Source: Bin55 sp965205965 (GTDB lineage Bacteria > Pseudomonadota > Gammaproteobacteria > Pseudomonadales > Azotimanducaceae). From it: a stretch of DNA of 64,000 nucleotides. Under the pieces are notes generated by a model, which saw nothing but the letters and a program-made list of their open reading frames with translations, was not told where the DNA came from and made no database searches. Both the position numbers and the translations under genes were made by a program. Positions 18,400-27,044 of the stretch are shown here, in pieces (the first letter of the stretch is position 1; every line of letters starts with the position of its first letter). The stretch is taken from positions 558,001 to 622,000 of the forward strand of contig CBDBHT010000006.1 of assembly GCA_965205965.1 (NCBI GenBank). The letters are read 5' to 3'.

Positions 18400-18987
18400 T
18401 TATTCTTCCATGTTTGCACGCCGAGTTATCTGATCGATCAAGTTAGATAGTGGTTGGAGATTATGTACAGAGTAACTAGATGAATCGTCTTCGTACGGTT
18501 CAGTCTCACCCGTTTCATCTTCATACAATATGGAATAATTCTTGGAAGGTGTGATTTCAACTTCCAGATCAATCCCCAATTTATGCCACTCTAGTTGGAT
18601 GCCCCCTAAAGGCGTAGGTACAATGGAAGGTGAAGGTGTTTTTTCTTCCATTACAGCAAGTAATACTTGAATAGCAGCTAAACCTGCATCTACGCTTATC
18701 CTATGTGCACCATATGAATCCCAGTTTTCTGCTAAAGCTAGTAGCGAATTGAGCGAGTTAACCACATCTAGGAGCCAAGAAGGCGGTCTGTCGTTAATTT
18801 TTATCCGGAATGTTTGAGCAGCAACGGATGATCTTTTTTCGCACTGTACTCTCCATATACGGCTTGACTGATCAAGTTCATCCGGGAATGTACTGAATGG
18901 AGAGCCGAACCATAGTGGTTCACTTGGAGTAGAGATGTACGAGTAATGTTCTTCTTGTTCTTGGTAGTATACTTCGGTAGCTGTCAT
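18400..18987 (-). CDS. conserved hypothetical protein, second gene of the TIGR04255 operon
   Basis: 195 residues, soluble. The core block reads LLALAENWDSYGAHRIS followed by SPSIVPTPLGGIQLEWHKLGIDLEVEI. The WDSYGA and GG.QLEWH blocks look conserved and recur in proteins encoded next to TIGR04255 members (recalled, not checked). The start codon overlaps the stop of the upstream gene by 4 bp, indicating translational coupling. The catalytic role is unknown and no nuclease or toxin motif is visible. Confidence 0.75.
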   Translation of the reverse strand: MTATEVYYQEQEEHYSYISTPSEPLWFGSPFSTFPDELDQSSRIWRVQCEKRSSVAAQTFRIKINDRPPSWLLDVVNSLNSLLALAENWDSYGAHRISVDAGLAAIQVLLAVMEEKTPSPSIVPTPLGGIQLEWHKLGIDLEVEITPSKNYSILYEDETGETEPYEDDSSSYSVHNLQPLSNLIDQITRRANMEE

Positions 18988-19814
18988 CTTGTACGTCCCC
19001 AGAACTCGTGCATGGCAGGTGTCGTTATTGATGTAAATCCCCGAACAATCATTTCTCGTCCTTTATCCATAAAAGCTAGCACGCCTTTGCTATTTTGTTC
19101 ATCTGGTACGCCACGTGCTGTGAGGCTTATGATGAATACTGGTTTGTTGTTGGATACGCTGAATGCTGGCTGGGCTGATATATGCAGCCTTCCCATTGGA
19201 TTGTCCTCATGATTATTGAAAACATGTTGAGTGGCTATTCGAATACTCTCAGGCTCAGATAGGAAGTCATCACTGTATCGTGGTTTCCACATAGCCAGTA
19301 CCTTGCCAAGCTGGCTGTGTGTCCCCCAAATGTCACTTGACTCAATATGATTGATATAGCTTATCTCACACTGATTCGGCTTGAATTCGCCTAATCTCTC
19401 ATCCTGCAGAAATGTGCAGAATTCAGTCAATTCTTCTAAAAATTGTTCCCGAATACGTGCATACCGAGGATATTCATCCTCCAGTTTAATTTTCCGCCAG
19501 TTATGTGTAAACCGATCCAGTTGCACCTGTATCAGCTCTGAACCAGCTTCGTTCAAAAAACAACAACGGGGTACAGGAGGAACATTTGATATTTCTAACT
19601 GTGTTTTCGGTTGAGAAGGTGGTCCAAACCTTTCTACAACTGGATTAAGAAGCGAATGCTGCTCCGTTTTTGGAAAACGCTCACGAAATATTGACCACAA
19701 TAGCCCAATTTGAGGAGCCTGTAAATTAGGTAGCGGATCGAACTGGATAGATATCGCGACTTCAGTGAGAGGTGGATTTTTAAAATCCGGCAATCCGCGG
19801 TCTAAACTAGCCAC
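18984..19814 (-). CDS. TIGR04255-family protein, first gene of the operon
   Basis: 276 residues. The N-terminus DFKNPPLTEVAISIQFDPLPNLQAPQIGLLWSIFRERFP is the hallmark of the TIGR04255 family ('sporadically distributed protein'). It continues with RFGPPS and a C-terminal half containing SYINHI and ISLTARGVP blocks. It has no signal peptide and no membrane segment. Family members have patchy distribution and unknown function. Here it heads a tight three-gene operon (4-bp overlap, then 8-bp gap) placed between IS debris, as expected for a horizontally moving accessory module. Confidence 0.8.
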   Translation of the reverse strand: MASLDRGLPDFKNPPLTEVAISIQFDPLPNLQAPQIGLLWSIFRERFPKTEQHSLLNPVVERFGPPSQPKTQLEISNVPPVPRCCFLNEAGSELIQVQLDRFTHNWRKIKLEDEYPRYARIREQFLEELTEFCTFLQDERLGEFKPNQCEISYINHIESSDIWGTHSQLGKVLAMWKPRYSDDFLSEPESIRIATQHVFNNHEDNPMGRLHISAQPAFSVSNNKPVFIISLTARGVPDEQNSKGVLAFMDKGREMIVRGFTSITTPAMHEFWGRTR

Positions 19815-20756
19815 GTACTACCTTTTGGTAACAGAAAACATAGGTTCATAATCTGAACAACGGCATCTTTTCGTCAAGTATTACCAAAATCGTGAGAAAT
19901 ATAAGTACCAGCAACATAAAAATCAATTAGTTTGACAGTGCTAGACTGTGTAGTTCCATGACACTGGAAGTATCCCACAAACGTACATGTGTACCATGTC
20001 ATAATGGCACTTCTTTGCCAGACGCTCCAGTTCTATCCATTGCGCTTAGGGTCAAGCACTGGAATAAGGATCGCGTGAATGGCTGCCATCATCTCTTTTC
20101 ACCGCACCAACTCAGTATAGCCGAAAAGATGGAGCACTGGTCAACATTTCAAGCTCTTGATTGCCAAATCCACATTTTGTGAGAATTGAGCAATGTGAAA
20201 AGCACTTGTACTTTCCCGCATGAAGACCATCCACGACTCGATCGATCAATACTGGTAATTGCATATGAACAATTCTTTGACCTACCATACATACAAGGAT
20301 GATCGATAGCCCACTAACTACCTTTATATCAATATGTTATAGGATTAGAATGATATATTGAAACATACCTATACCCTTATCGCACCATATGTCATGTCCA
20401 GTTTTCATAGCAACGATCTCGAACTGCGCCAAGTAGTGGCATGTGTTGATTCGCTGCTTCCAGCAGTCGAGCGTATGGTGCGATATGAGCACAGGCATGT
20501 ATTGAAATATTCAGATAATTTGAGGTGAAATCGCAAAAGAGGACGATAACGCAATACATAGATGATTCTTGTCTCGCATTTCCCAATACGGAACGCGCGC
20601 GAGGTCACGGAATGCCTCATATAAAGTGAACGGGAAAACATTTGCGACGTATGCAGTCAACCATCATGGCGATGGGAAGTGGCTGAATATCTTCGCAGGC
20701 CTCCAACCAATGCTTGTAGATCTGGATCCCGAAACGTACTTCATCCCTCCCTATGC
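19815..20756. other. long non-coding stretch upstream of the TIGR04255 operon
   Basis: About 940 bp of AT-rich sequence. Only short unsupported frames are seen, with no IS, tRNA or repeat match. The operon promoter should lie at its left edge, but no clear -10/-35 pair stands out. Confidence 0.4.
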
Positions 20757-20830
20757 AGGGCAATCGCATTTGAAATTTACTCAAGCTGCAGGGCGGCGCG
20801 AACCATGTCCAAGAGGAAGTCCGTATTTCA
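20757..20830 (-). repeat. ISAs1 right-end remnant
   Basis: GGGCAATCGCATTTGAAATT and the next 50 bases are the inverted copy of the right end of the ISAs1 derivative at 59083-59451 (AGCTTGAGTAAATTTC...). Confidence 0.6.
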
Positions 20831-20879
20831 ACAGCGCGTTTGAACTTGCCGCGCATGGAATCTTTGTCGGGCTGCACCC

Positions 20880-21118
20880 GTCAGTCTGCGCCGTAGGACC
20901 TTGCTGGACAAGGTAAGTTTCGGCATTTCCATCATACAGCCGTCAAAAATCTTTAGACAACGTCCAGAGCGGCCCAAACCGTCGCATGGGAGCGGTTTTC
21001 TTGCTTCTTATTGCGAGTTTTGCGCCGTTTTCCGTCCCGTTGTCGTCAACAGGGCTCAAGTCTCCCGTTCGATCGCCGCAGGTTGAGTGCCAGGCAGACC
21101 AACATTCATTCCCCTTGC
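20880..21118. repeat. about 240-bp dispersed repeat with one M2-type end, copy 1
   Basis: Starts with TCAGTCTGCGCCGTAGGACC and runs to CCCCTTGCAA. It is nearly the same as 57125-57363. The interior contains no supported gene. It may be the end of the IS that mobilises M2. Confidence 0.6.
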
Positions 21119-21236
21119 AACGGACACCTCTATTTACTCGAAGCAAGTGGAGATAGACAATCCTTATATCATTAAAAATCATATACTTATATCGGGCATG
21201 ATTCATCAAAACGACAATAAATAGAGGTTCCCACCT
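21119..21236. repeat. M1 element, full length, opposite orientation
   Basis: ACGGACACCTCTATTTAC to ATAAATAGAGGTTCCCACC. The interior matches the 3826 copy in inverted orientation. It joins the 240-bp repeat on the left and an IS1182-like fragment on the right. Confidence 0.75.
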
Positions 21237-21400
21237 GCTCCATCCCGCGGACACTGAAGTGCCGGAAACTCATCGCGTGCTTGATCCAGCCGATCAGTGC
21301 CTCCGCCATCCACTTTCGCTTCGCATAGACCGCACGACCTTCCCGGGCCGGGTCAGACGCTGTGCCATCCGTGCCGAGGCATGACGATACACGTAAATTC
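21237..21400 (-). pseudogene. IS1182-like transposase, C-terminal fragment
   Basis: The minus strand encodes GRAVYAKRKWMAEALIGWIKHAMSFRHFSVRGMEQV, the conserved C-terminal box (R..VE...G.IK...GFR.F..RG...V) of IS1182/IS5-group transposases. A second copy is at 58555-58700. Confidence 0.55.
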
Positions 21401-21409
21401 TGACACTCC

Positions 21410-22030
21410 CTACACGGGAAAACCTGACACTCTCCACCACACACACCTTGATGCGCATGGTCTTGCGTCCCGAGGGTTCGGCCGGGCGCGGAACTCGCAC
21501 TTCCTTCACCTGCTGCCGATGGGTCTCGTCCATGCACACCAGCACCTCATCGGTCCTGGTAGGCTCGATGGTATATGTCCAGAATGTCCTCCATGGCGCA
21601 CGCAAACTGCACATCCGACTTCGGGGAAATGCACCAGCCGAGCTTCCGCCTCCCCATCCAGAACCTTCGTCCGCCGGTTCAACTGCTCCTTACGGTTCAG
21701 GGCCGCCTCCAGTCCCTCCTCCACACAACGCCGACGCGCTCGCACCACCGTCGATACGCCAACGTCCAGGGCCTCCGCAATCTCACCATCCGTCCGCCCG
21801 CCATCCTCCCGACATTCATCGCACTGCAACAGAATACGCGCATGCGTCTGCTTCCGTGCCGATACCCGACCCTTCGTCGTGAGTGCCTTCAACTCTTCGC
21901 GTTCTTCCGCCGTCAACTTCACCCGATACCTCTTGGTAGTCATCCGGAATTTTCCTTGTTCATCGGGACATCCGAAAACACCTATAATACCCTACTAACC
22001 TATCAATTCAATGGAGGTAGGCTACTAGGT
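21410..22030 (-). pseudogene. IS630-family transposase, N-terminal two thirds with end
   Basis: From 21943 the minus strand reads MTTKRYRVKLTAEEREELKALTTKG...RDGGRTDGEIAEALDVGVSTVVRARRRCVEEGLEAAL, the double helix-turn-helix of IS630. It then continues in a second frame to EVLVCMDETHRQQ (first catalytic Asp) and KVCVVESV. The catalytic Glu region is missing; a piece of that kind survives at 8995-9303. The outer end with TAGGCTACTAG lies at 22018-22028. Confidence 0.7.
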
Positions 22031-22762
22031 GTGAGCAACGACAATCTCGACAAGATATACAGTGCAGCCGATAATATGCTGCAGGAGGAGGATATCCTCA
22101 CACTGCCGGATCGGTTCAATGAAGCATTCGCTTGCGACGGCTGGATCGCAACCGGATCGCTGTCCCCGAACACCATGAGGAACGCCCTGAGGCTCTACGA
22201 GTCGGGCAGAATACAGGAGGCGGAAGAAGAGTTACTCGCTTGGTTTCAGGAAGATAGAATCAATTTGTTTGCGATCATGCGGGCCAAGCAATTCAACAAG
22301 GCGGGAAAGCGGTGGGATCAACTAAGGGAAGCATTGAAATTGACATTTGAGGAGCGGTACTGGTCGGCAGTACCATTGATCCTGATCGCGTGTGACAGTT
22401 TCGCTTCAGACGTTTTGGGCACCAGTCCATTTGAAAAGAACGCTGATCTGACGGTATTCGATTCGATCGTAGGACATCCGGATTCGCTACAAACCCTCAT
22501 TAAGCAGCTTGCCAAGGGCGTACAAAAATCATCAGATGAAGATATGACGTTACCGCTTCGACACGGCATTCTTCACGGACAATCGTTGGGCTATGCCAAC
22601 CGCGTGGTATGCATGAAGGCATGGCTATTGATGATTGCCCTCGTCGATTGGGCGTGTGATAAAGCGAGCAAGAACGAATGCTTGAACACGAATCCAACGC
22701 TCGAACTAGTCTCATCGACTTTTAGCTATTCAGTCCCTAAAGTTGGAGCAGGACAAGCGTGA
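22031..22762 (+). CDS. uncharacterised protein with a HEPN-like RHGILHG motif
   Basis: 243 residues from GTG at 22031, chosen because GGAGG lies 13 bases upstream and the sequence before it is IS630. It is mostly helical. Near residue 180 it carries LPLRHGILHGQSLGYANR; R-x4-H fits the catalytic motif of HEPN ribonucleases and the R.R.LHG motif of related uncharacterised proteins. There is no signal peptide. The IS end lies at the start codon, so the natural N-terminus or promoter may have been lost. The gene overlaps a second, decayed gene by 20 bp. Function unknown; a role in RNA cleavage or defence is inference from one motif. Confidence 0.55.
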   Translation: MSNDNLDKIYSAADNMLQEEDILTLPDRFNEAFACDGWIATGSLSPNTMRNALRLYESGRIQEAEEELLAWFQEDRINLFAIMRAKQFNKAGKRWDQLREALKLTFEERYWSAVPLILIACDSFASDVLGTSPFEKNADLTVFDSIVGHPDSLQTLIKQLAKGVQKSSDEDMTLPLRHGILHGQSLGYANRVVCMKAWLLMIALVDWACDKASKNECLNTNPTLELVSSTFSYSVPKVGAGQA

Positions 22763-23216
22763 GATGGAAGCGTTCGAGCCCGTCGAAAAGACAGGGCTGT
22801 TCGATGACCGCCTTGACGAAAACTCGCCGGAACATGCGATCGTTGATTTCTTGGCTTGTTGGAAGCGTCAAAATTACGGAAAAATGGCCAAGCGGGCCAT
22901 CAACATCACGAAACTCCCGATCAAGAAGCTGGCTGGCCAATTGCGGCCGGATGCGGAGTTGATCGAACTCACGGACTTTAATGTTCTTTCTGTTCGACAA
23001 AGTACGGTAGCGAGGGGCAGACGCGGTTGCTCATCTAGAAGGCCGTACGCTGAGAGGGGCAAGTTCAAGGAACGTTTGGAATCGTGGCGTTCAGGCACAA
23101 CGAGGATGGCGACGTCGCAATGCTCATGGATCAAGGAAAGTGGTTGGTGCAACAGAATTTTATCTTTGATATCTTGAACGCACAAACACTTGAACAGAGG
23201 CGGAATCGAGAGCACT
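22743..23216 (+). pseudogene. decayed partner of the HEPN-like gene
   Basis: Starts at ATG 22743 overlapping the previous gene. The first 80 codons read well (FEPVEKTGLFDDRLDENSPEHAIVDFLACWKRQNYGKMAKRAINITKLPIKKLAGQLRPDAELIEL). After FNVLS the readable protein jumps frames: AHLEGRTLRG in one frame, then VQGTFGIVAFRHNEDGDVAM and MDQGKWLVQQNFIFDIL in another, ending at TGA 23216. At least two frameshifts have occurred. The family is unknown. Confidence 0.5.
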
Positions 23217-23342
23217 GATGGAAATTCACAGAGACCGCGCTAACCCGGATTTCTCATAACCGAGTCGAAAATGATGTTTTTCACGGGATGCGTGGGGTAC
23301 GGGCATGGAATGTCGCGTCGCGAGTTTGAAAAGGCTTCGGAG

Positions 23343-23374
23343 GGCGGGGATGCGTGTGTTTTCCCCGCCTTTTT
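23343..23374 (+). terminator. intrinsic terminator at the IS1380 edge
   Basis: GGCGGGG and CCCCGCC (23343-23349, 23363-23369) form a 7-bp GC stem with a 13-nt loop followed by TTTTT. It is oriented against transcription entering from the 22031-23216 genes. The transposase on the other strand would read into its complement. Confidence 0.65.
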
Positions 23375-23464
23375 GCGGGCGGGACGGCGAATCGCTGAGC
23401 ATCCGGGCGCGGGGAGGTCGGCGCGCTCCGCCGCCAGCGTCATGCACCCGGTGGCACCGGGCTT

Positions 23465-24952
23465 TTACGTTGGTGCCAGGCTGGCCCAGATCAAGCGGAA
23501 ATCCTTCCAGTACGGGAAGGCGGACCCGAACGCCAGATGGATCCGCCGCGTGGACACCGTCACGCGCACCGGGATCTGGAACAGGCACTTGCGCAGCGTC
23601 GATGGACGGCTCCGGCGCAGCATGGCGGATACCGGAAGGTTCTCGAGCCGGCGCTTCATCATGCAATGAAGGGCATGGGCCAGTGCGCTCATCCGGAGCC
23701 GGAGTGCGTTGACGTTCCAGAGGCTGCTGGAGCATCGGTCCAGGAACAGATCGTTCTTCTGTTCCTTGATCCAGTTTTCGGCCTCACCCCGGTCGCAGTA
23801 CATCTCTTCGTAGACCGTTTGCGCGTCGGGCTTCTGGAGCGAGGTGACGACGAAGCGACTGTTGTACCGGGCTTCGCCGACCGTCGCACATGGGCCTTCC
23901 GCGCCGGCCTCCGGTCCGCCGTCCGCGTTGCCGACCGGTTGTCCCGGCAGCCATTCGGCCTTGGCGATCACGCGGCGTTCGCGGCTCCAGCTGTCGCGCG
24001 TGCGATAGTCGAAGCTCTGGTAGCCGCGGACCGCTTGCTGCGCATAGTCCGGATCCCGCTTCAACCGGTCCCGCAGATCGTCCATCAACGGCTGGACCCG
24101 GTCTTTCAGCCGATCATTGCGCGGCAGTCCCAGCACGTAATCCACACCCCGCGCCTCGCACCACGTCATCAACTCGTCGTGGCAGTAGGCCCCGTCGGCG
24201 CGGATCAGGATCGGCACCTGCGGAAATCGCTTCCGCAGCCGGTCCACGAGCGGCTCGACCGTCTCCACCACGCCCGCCGCCACATCGCTGCTTGACGTGC
24301 GCAGTTCCGTCCGCACCGGCCAGCCGTTGCAGAACACCAGCCGCGGAAGGTAGCAGTATTCATGGTAGTACCCGTGATAGAACCGGTGCTCCTGCCGGCC
24401 GTGCAGTTCCACGTCCGTGGCATCGATGTCCAGCACCAGCCGCTTCGGCATCTGGCCCCGCTCGCCCCACACCAGGTACAGCTCCACGAGCAGCTCGTCG
24501 AGCGCATCGAAATCCACGGTGATCTGGCGCGCTTTCGCCGGGTCCCGCCCGTTCGCCGACAGCTCCATCCGGTTCAGCGTGCTTTTGCCGGCCAGCGGAT
24601 CGCCGTCCGAACGCGCGCACTCCACACGCCCCATGGCCGTGGACAGAGCCCGGTCCCGCCGCAGCTCGTCGTGATCGTTCACATCTTCGTAGCCCAGCGC
24701 GAGACCCAAAATCCGCTGCCCCAGCAACGCCACCAGCGGATGCGCCACCTTGGACGGGTCCCGGTGGTCCGTGAAACATGCCGAGACGCACTCGAACAGC
24801 CGGACCTGCTCGGCCAGCATCATCAGCAGTGCCGAGCCCCCGTTGGAACTCAGCTCGCCTCCACTGCAGTCCACCTCCATCCGCGCCGGCCGGACCCCTT
24901 TCGCCATCCGACGCACCAACCGGTCCGCGCCGCGCTTTTGCTTGCTCTTCAT
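23465..24952 (-). CDS. IS1380-family transposase, intact
   Basis: 495 residues from the ATG at 24952 (MKSKQKRGADR), preceded by GGAGGAGGGCACGGG; a longer frame upstream runs into foreign sequence. DDE transposase: the N-terminal region has SNGGSALLMMLAEQVRL and LGQRILGLALGYEDVNDHDELRRD. The first Asp is in LVLDIDATDVELHG, the second in ILIRADGAYCHDELM, and the Glu in YCDRGEAENWIKEQKNDLFLDRCS. The C-terminus ends with VSTRRIHLAFGSAFPYWKDF. Length and motifs match functional IS1380 members. Confidence 0.9.
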   Translation of the reverse strand: MKSKQKRGADRLVRRMAKGVRPARMEVDCSGGELSSNGGSALLMMLAEQVRLFECVSACFTDHRDPSKVAHPLVALLGQRILGLALGYEDVNDHDELRRDRALSTAMGRVECARSDGDPLAGKSTLNRMELSANGRDPAKARQITVDFDALDELLVELYLVWGERGQMPKRLVLDIDATDVELHGRQEHRFYHGYYHEYCYLPRLVFCNGWPVRTELRTSSSDVAAGVVETVEPLVDRLRKRFPQVPILIRADGAYCHDELMTWCEARGVDYVLGLPRNDRLKDRVQPLMDDLRDRLKRDPDYAQQAVRGYQSFDYRTRDSWSRERRVIAKAEWLPGQPVGNADGGPEAGAEGPCATVGEARYNSRFVVTSLQKPDAQTVYEEMYCDRGEAENWIKEQKNDLFLDRCSSSLWNVNALRLRMSALAHALHCMMKRRLENLPVSAMLRRSRPSTLRKCLFQIPVRVTVSTRRIHLAFGSAFPYWKDFRLIWASLAPT

Positions 24953-24998
24953 CCCGTGCCCTCCTCCATCCGGCCCCATCGGCCGCGTTGCGCCCACC

Positions 24999-25508
24999 CT
25001 TCGGCCAGCGTGGCCGCATATCCCGGACGCCCCTTCCAGAACACCAACCGGAACATGCACAGTACGACCACCAGCGTGTTCAGCACGCGCCGCCGCCGCT
25101 GCCAGAGCCGGACCAAAGCATCCTCCGGGGCCAAGACGGCTGCCGACGACCTGCAGGACTCCAGTCGATCCCGACCCTTCGGCGTGAACCAGCCCAGATG
25201 ACTACACAGGGTGGACGCCAACTCATGGCGGCTCAGTGCCGGAAACCGTGCCACCGTCTTCTGAAGGTCCACCATCCAACGGCGGGTCAGTCGCGTGCCA
25301 CCCAAGGTGGTCGACTTCACGTTCTCGATTCGGAAATCCATCACGTTGGCACCAGAGACCATCTAACCAAGCGTAGATTGCCATAACCCATGCCAAAACG
25401 TAAGTGTTTTTTTGAAGAACCCCCAAAAAATCGAATATGTTTCCGTATATCAACCGGTTACACGACATCCTCAAAGACCGGGATCCCTTTCCGTTCATCC
25501 GCATGCCA
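24999..25508 (-). pseudogene. DruA-IS4 element, internally deleted derivative with right end
   Basis: On the minus strand the first 65 or so codons of the DruA-IS4 protein (VKSTTLGGTRLTRRWMVDLQKTVARFPALSRHELAST) are joined to the stretch that links DruA to the transposase (VLAPEDALVRLWQRRRRVLNTLVVVLCMFRLVFWKGRPGYAATLAE), deleting the whole conserved DruA core. The outer 130 bp up to GCATGCCAT (25508) match the right end of the intact element at 62354. Confidence 0.7.
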
Positions 25509-25599
25509 TCGCAGCCACCGGGGGCGAGACCTCCCGACAGTCGGGGAGCGTTCGGGTCTCGTCAAGACCAGGACCCAAGGGCGTGCGATAGGGGCGTCC

Positions 25600-25830
25600 G
25601 CCGCATGCTCACCCACATGGCTCATCATCCAGTCGACAACAGCATCTTGCACGGGATGCGCCGCTTTGCACGCCGGTCGTGGCAGTCCGTAAAACGGGCC
25701 TAGGCGCATGCTACAAGCCCGCACCGCTTCCGCCAGCATCGCACTCAGCACCGAACGCGCCCCGCTTCCGTCCGACCCGAACGCACCCCTTTCGCCATCC
25801 AACGCACCCATCCGTCCGAACGCACCCCGC
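25600..25830 (-). pseudogene. second IS1380 lineage, N-terminal fragment
   Basis: The minus strand reads SGARSVLSAMLAEAVRACSMRLGPFYGLPRPACKAAHPVQDAVVDWM, aligning with SALLMMLAEQVRLFECVSACFTDHRDPSKVAHPLVALLGQRI of the intact IS1380 but clearly diverged. It is a remnant of a related element. Confidence 0.5.
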
Positions 25831-25929
25831 TACCATCCCCTTCCACCGGCAAAGCCCAACCAACTTCGTGGTATCAACAACTTACACGCACATACATCGC
25901 ACCCAAGCCATCCATTATGAGAAATAAGG

Positions 25930-26166
25930 GCTAGTGCGGCCCGGCTTGGAATAGCGGGCAGCACAACTCCTGCAACGGGTCGAGCAGGAACGCCAGCAGC
26001 ATCAGCACGGTGGCCAGATGCTGGCACCCGCGCCCGAAGTTGTGTTCCAACTCGTAGCCCTGGTTCTTCAGCGTGTTAAAGGTCTCGTTCTCGATCTTCC
26101 AGCGGCTGCGCACACAGGCGTGCGCCCAATGGCATTCGGATTAACGGAAAGCAGCAATTCCCCGTG
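25930..26166 (-). pseudogene. IS-A-like transposase C-terminal fragment with end
   Basis: The minus strand encodes RSRWKIENETFNTLKNQGYELEHNFGRGCQHLATVLMLLAFLLDPLQELCC, the catalytic-Glu region of an IS-A relative. A DruA-IS4 terminus (CAATGGCATTCGGATTA) begins at 26129, and a CAGCAATTCCCCGT end at 26153. Confidence 0.65.
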
Positions 26167-26302
26167 AATGAAAAGACCCTGTTATAGCAGGGGTTTTGGG
26201 ATTTGGAATGCGGTAGTTTTCGCGGACTTTCAGGTTGATTTCGGTATTCGATGCGGTACGGGTGGTGCTACCATATGGTCATGGGCATGATGGAGTGCAG
26301 GC

Positions 26303-26850
26303 ATGGAAGCGAGAGCGAGAGACTTGCGCAAGATGCGCAAGATGCGCAAGCACCTGAGTGCGCCGGGGCTGTTGGCCGTGGTGCGTGCGCATTTTGAGCG
26401 GATCAAGGAGCCGGGGCGGAGCTGCCGTCACACGCTGACGGACAACCTGATGTGCGGTCTGGCTCTGTTTGCGTTTAAGTATCCGTCGATGCTGCAGTTC
26501 GATGAGCGGCACCGCGGGGCAGCGGCGGATCCGGTGTTGCAGCATAATCTGGCACGTTTGTTATGGGGTGGCGACGGTTCCGTCGGACAGCAGTCTGCGT
26601 CGGCGGCTGGACCGGGTTTCGCCGTTGGCGTTGCAGCGGGTGTTCGGTCAGGTCTTCGAAATGGCGCGTCGGCACAAGGCCCTGATGGGTTTCCAGGCGT
26701 TGGGCGGGCATTATCTGCTGGCCGTGGACGGCACCGGGCAGTTTGCCTCGGAGCGGGTGCATTGCGAGACCTGTGGCGTGAAGCGGCACCGCGATGGTCG
26801 CGGGAGACCCGCGTCCGCGTGGACCGCACGGGATGCAATGTTCCTTCACG
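26303..26850 (+). pseudogene. IS-A-like transposase, N-terminal half, frameshifted
   Basis: Encodes LRKMRKHLSAPGLLAVVRAHFERI...LTDNLMCGLALFAFKYPSMLQFDE (compare LRKDVSKPGLLRVVREVFEGV...CLMSGLAVFLEKHASLLQFD in the intact copy). It shifts frame near 26560 and continues VPSDSSLRRRLDRVSPLALQRVFGQVFE and GGHYLLAVDGTGQFASERVHC. It is lost at about 26850. It is a diverged family member. Confidence 0.65.
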
Positions 26851-27044
26851 AGAGACTGAAAAGGCCCAATTCAGAGGGGCAAGACCCGCTTCGCAGCACA
26901 TCGCAACACCGCGATCGTCCGAGTGTCCTGAGCAAAGACCCAAATTCTGTTCACGGGGAATTTTTGAATATACATCCATATCTCAATTAAAATTTGGTAC
27001 CATTACTCACAATTTTTTCTTCGCAGTTTGATTGGAGGCTTGAT

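Larger units (their letters stand above)
23244..24998 (-). mobile_element. IS1380-family element, left (5') end lost
   Basis: The 3' side ends near CCCGGATTTCTCATAACC (23244), a plausible IS1380 terminus. No inverted partner is found past 24952, where sequence passes directly into a DruA-IS4 remnant. The transposase is intact, so the protein may act in trans even if this copy cannot move. Confidence 0.6.
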
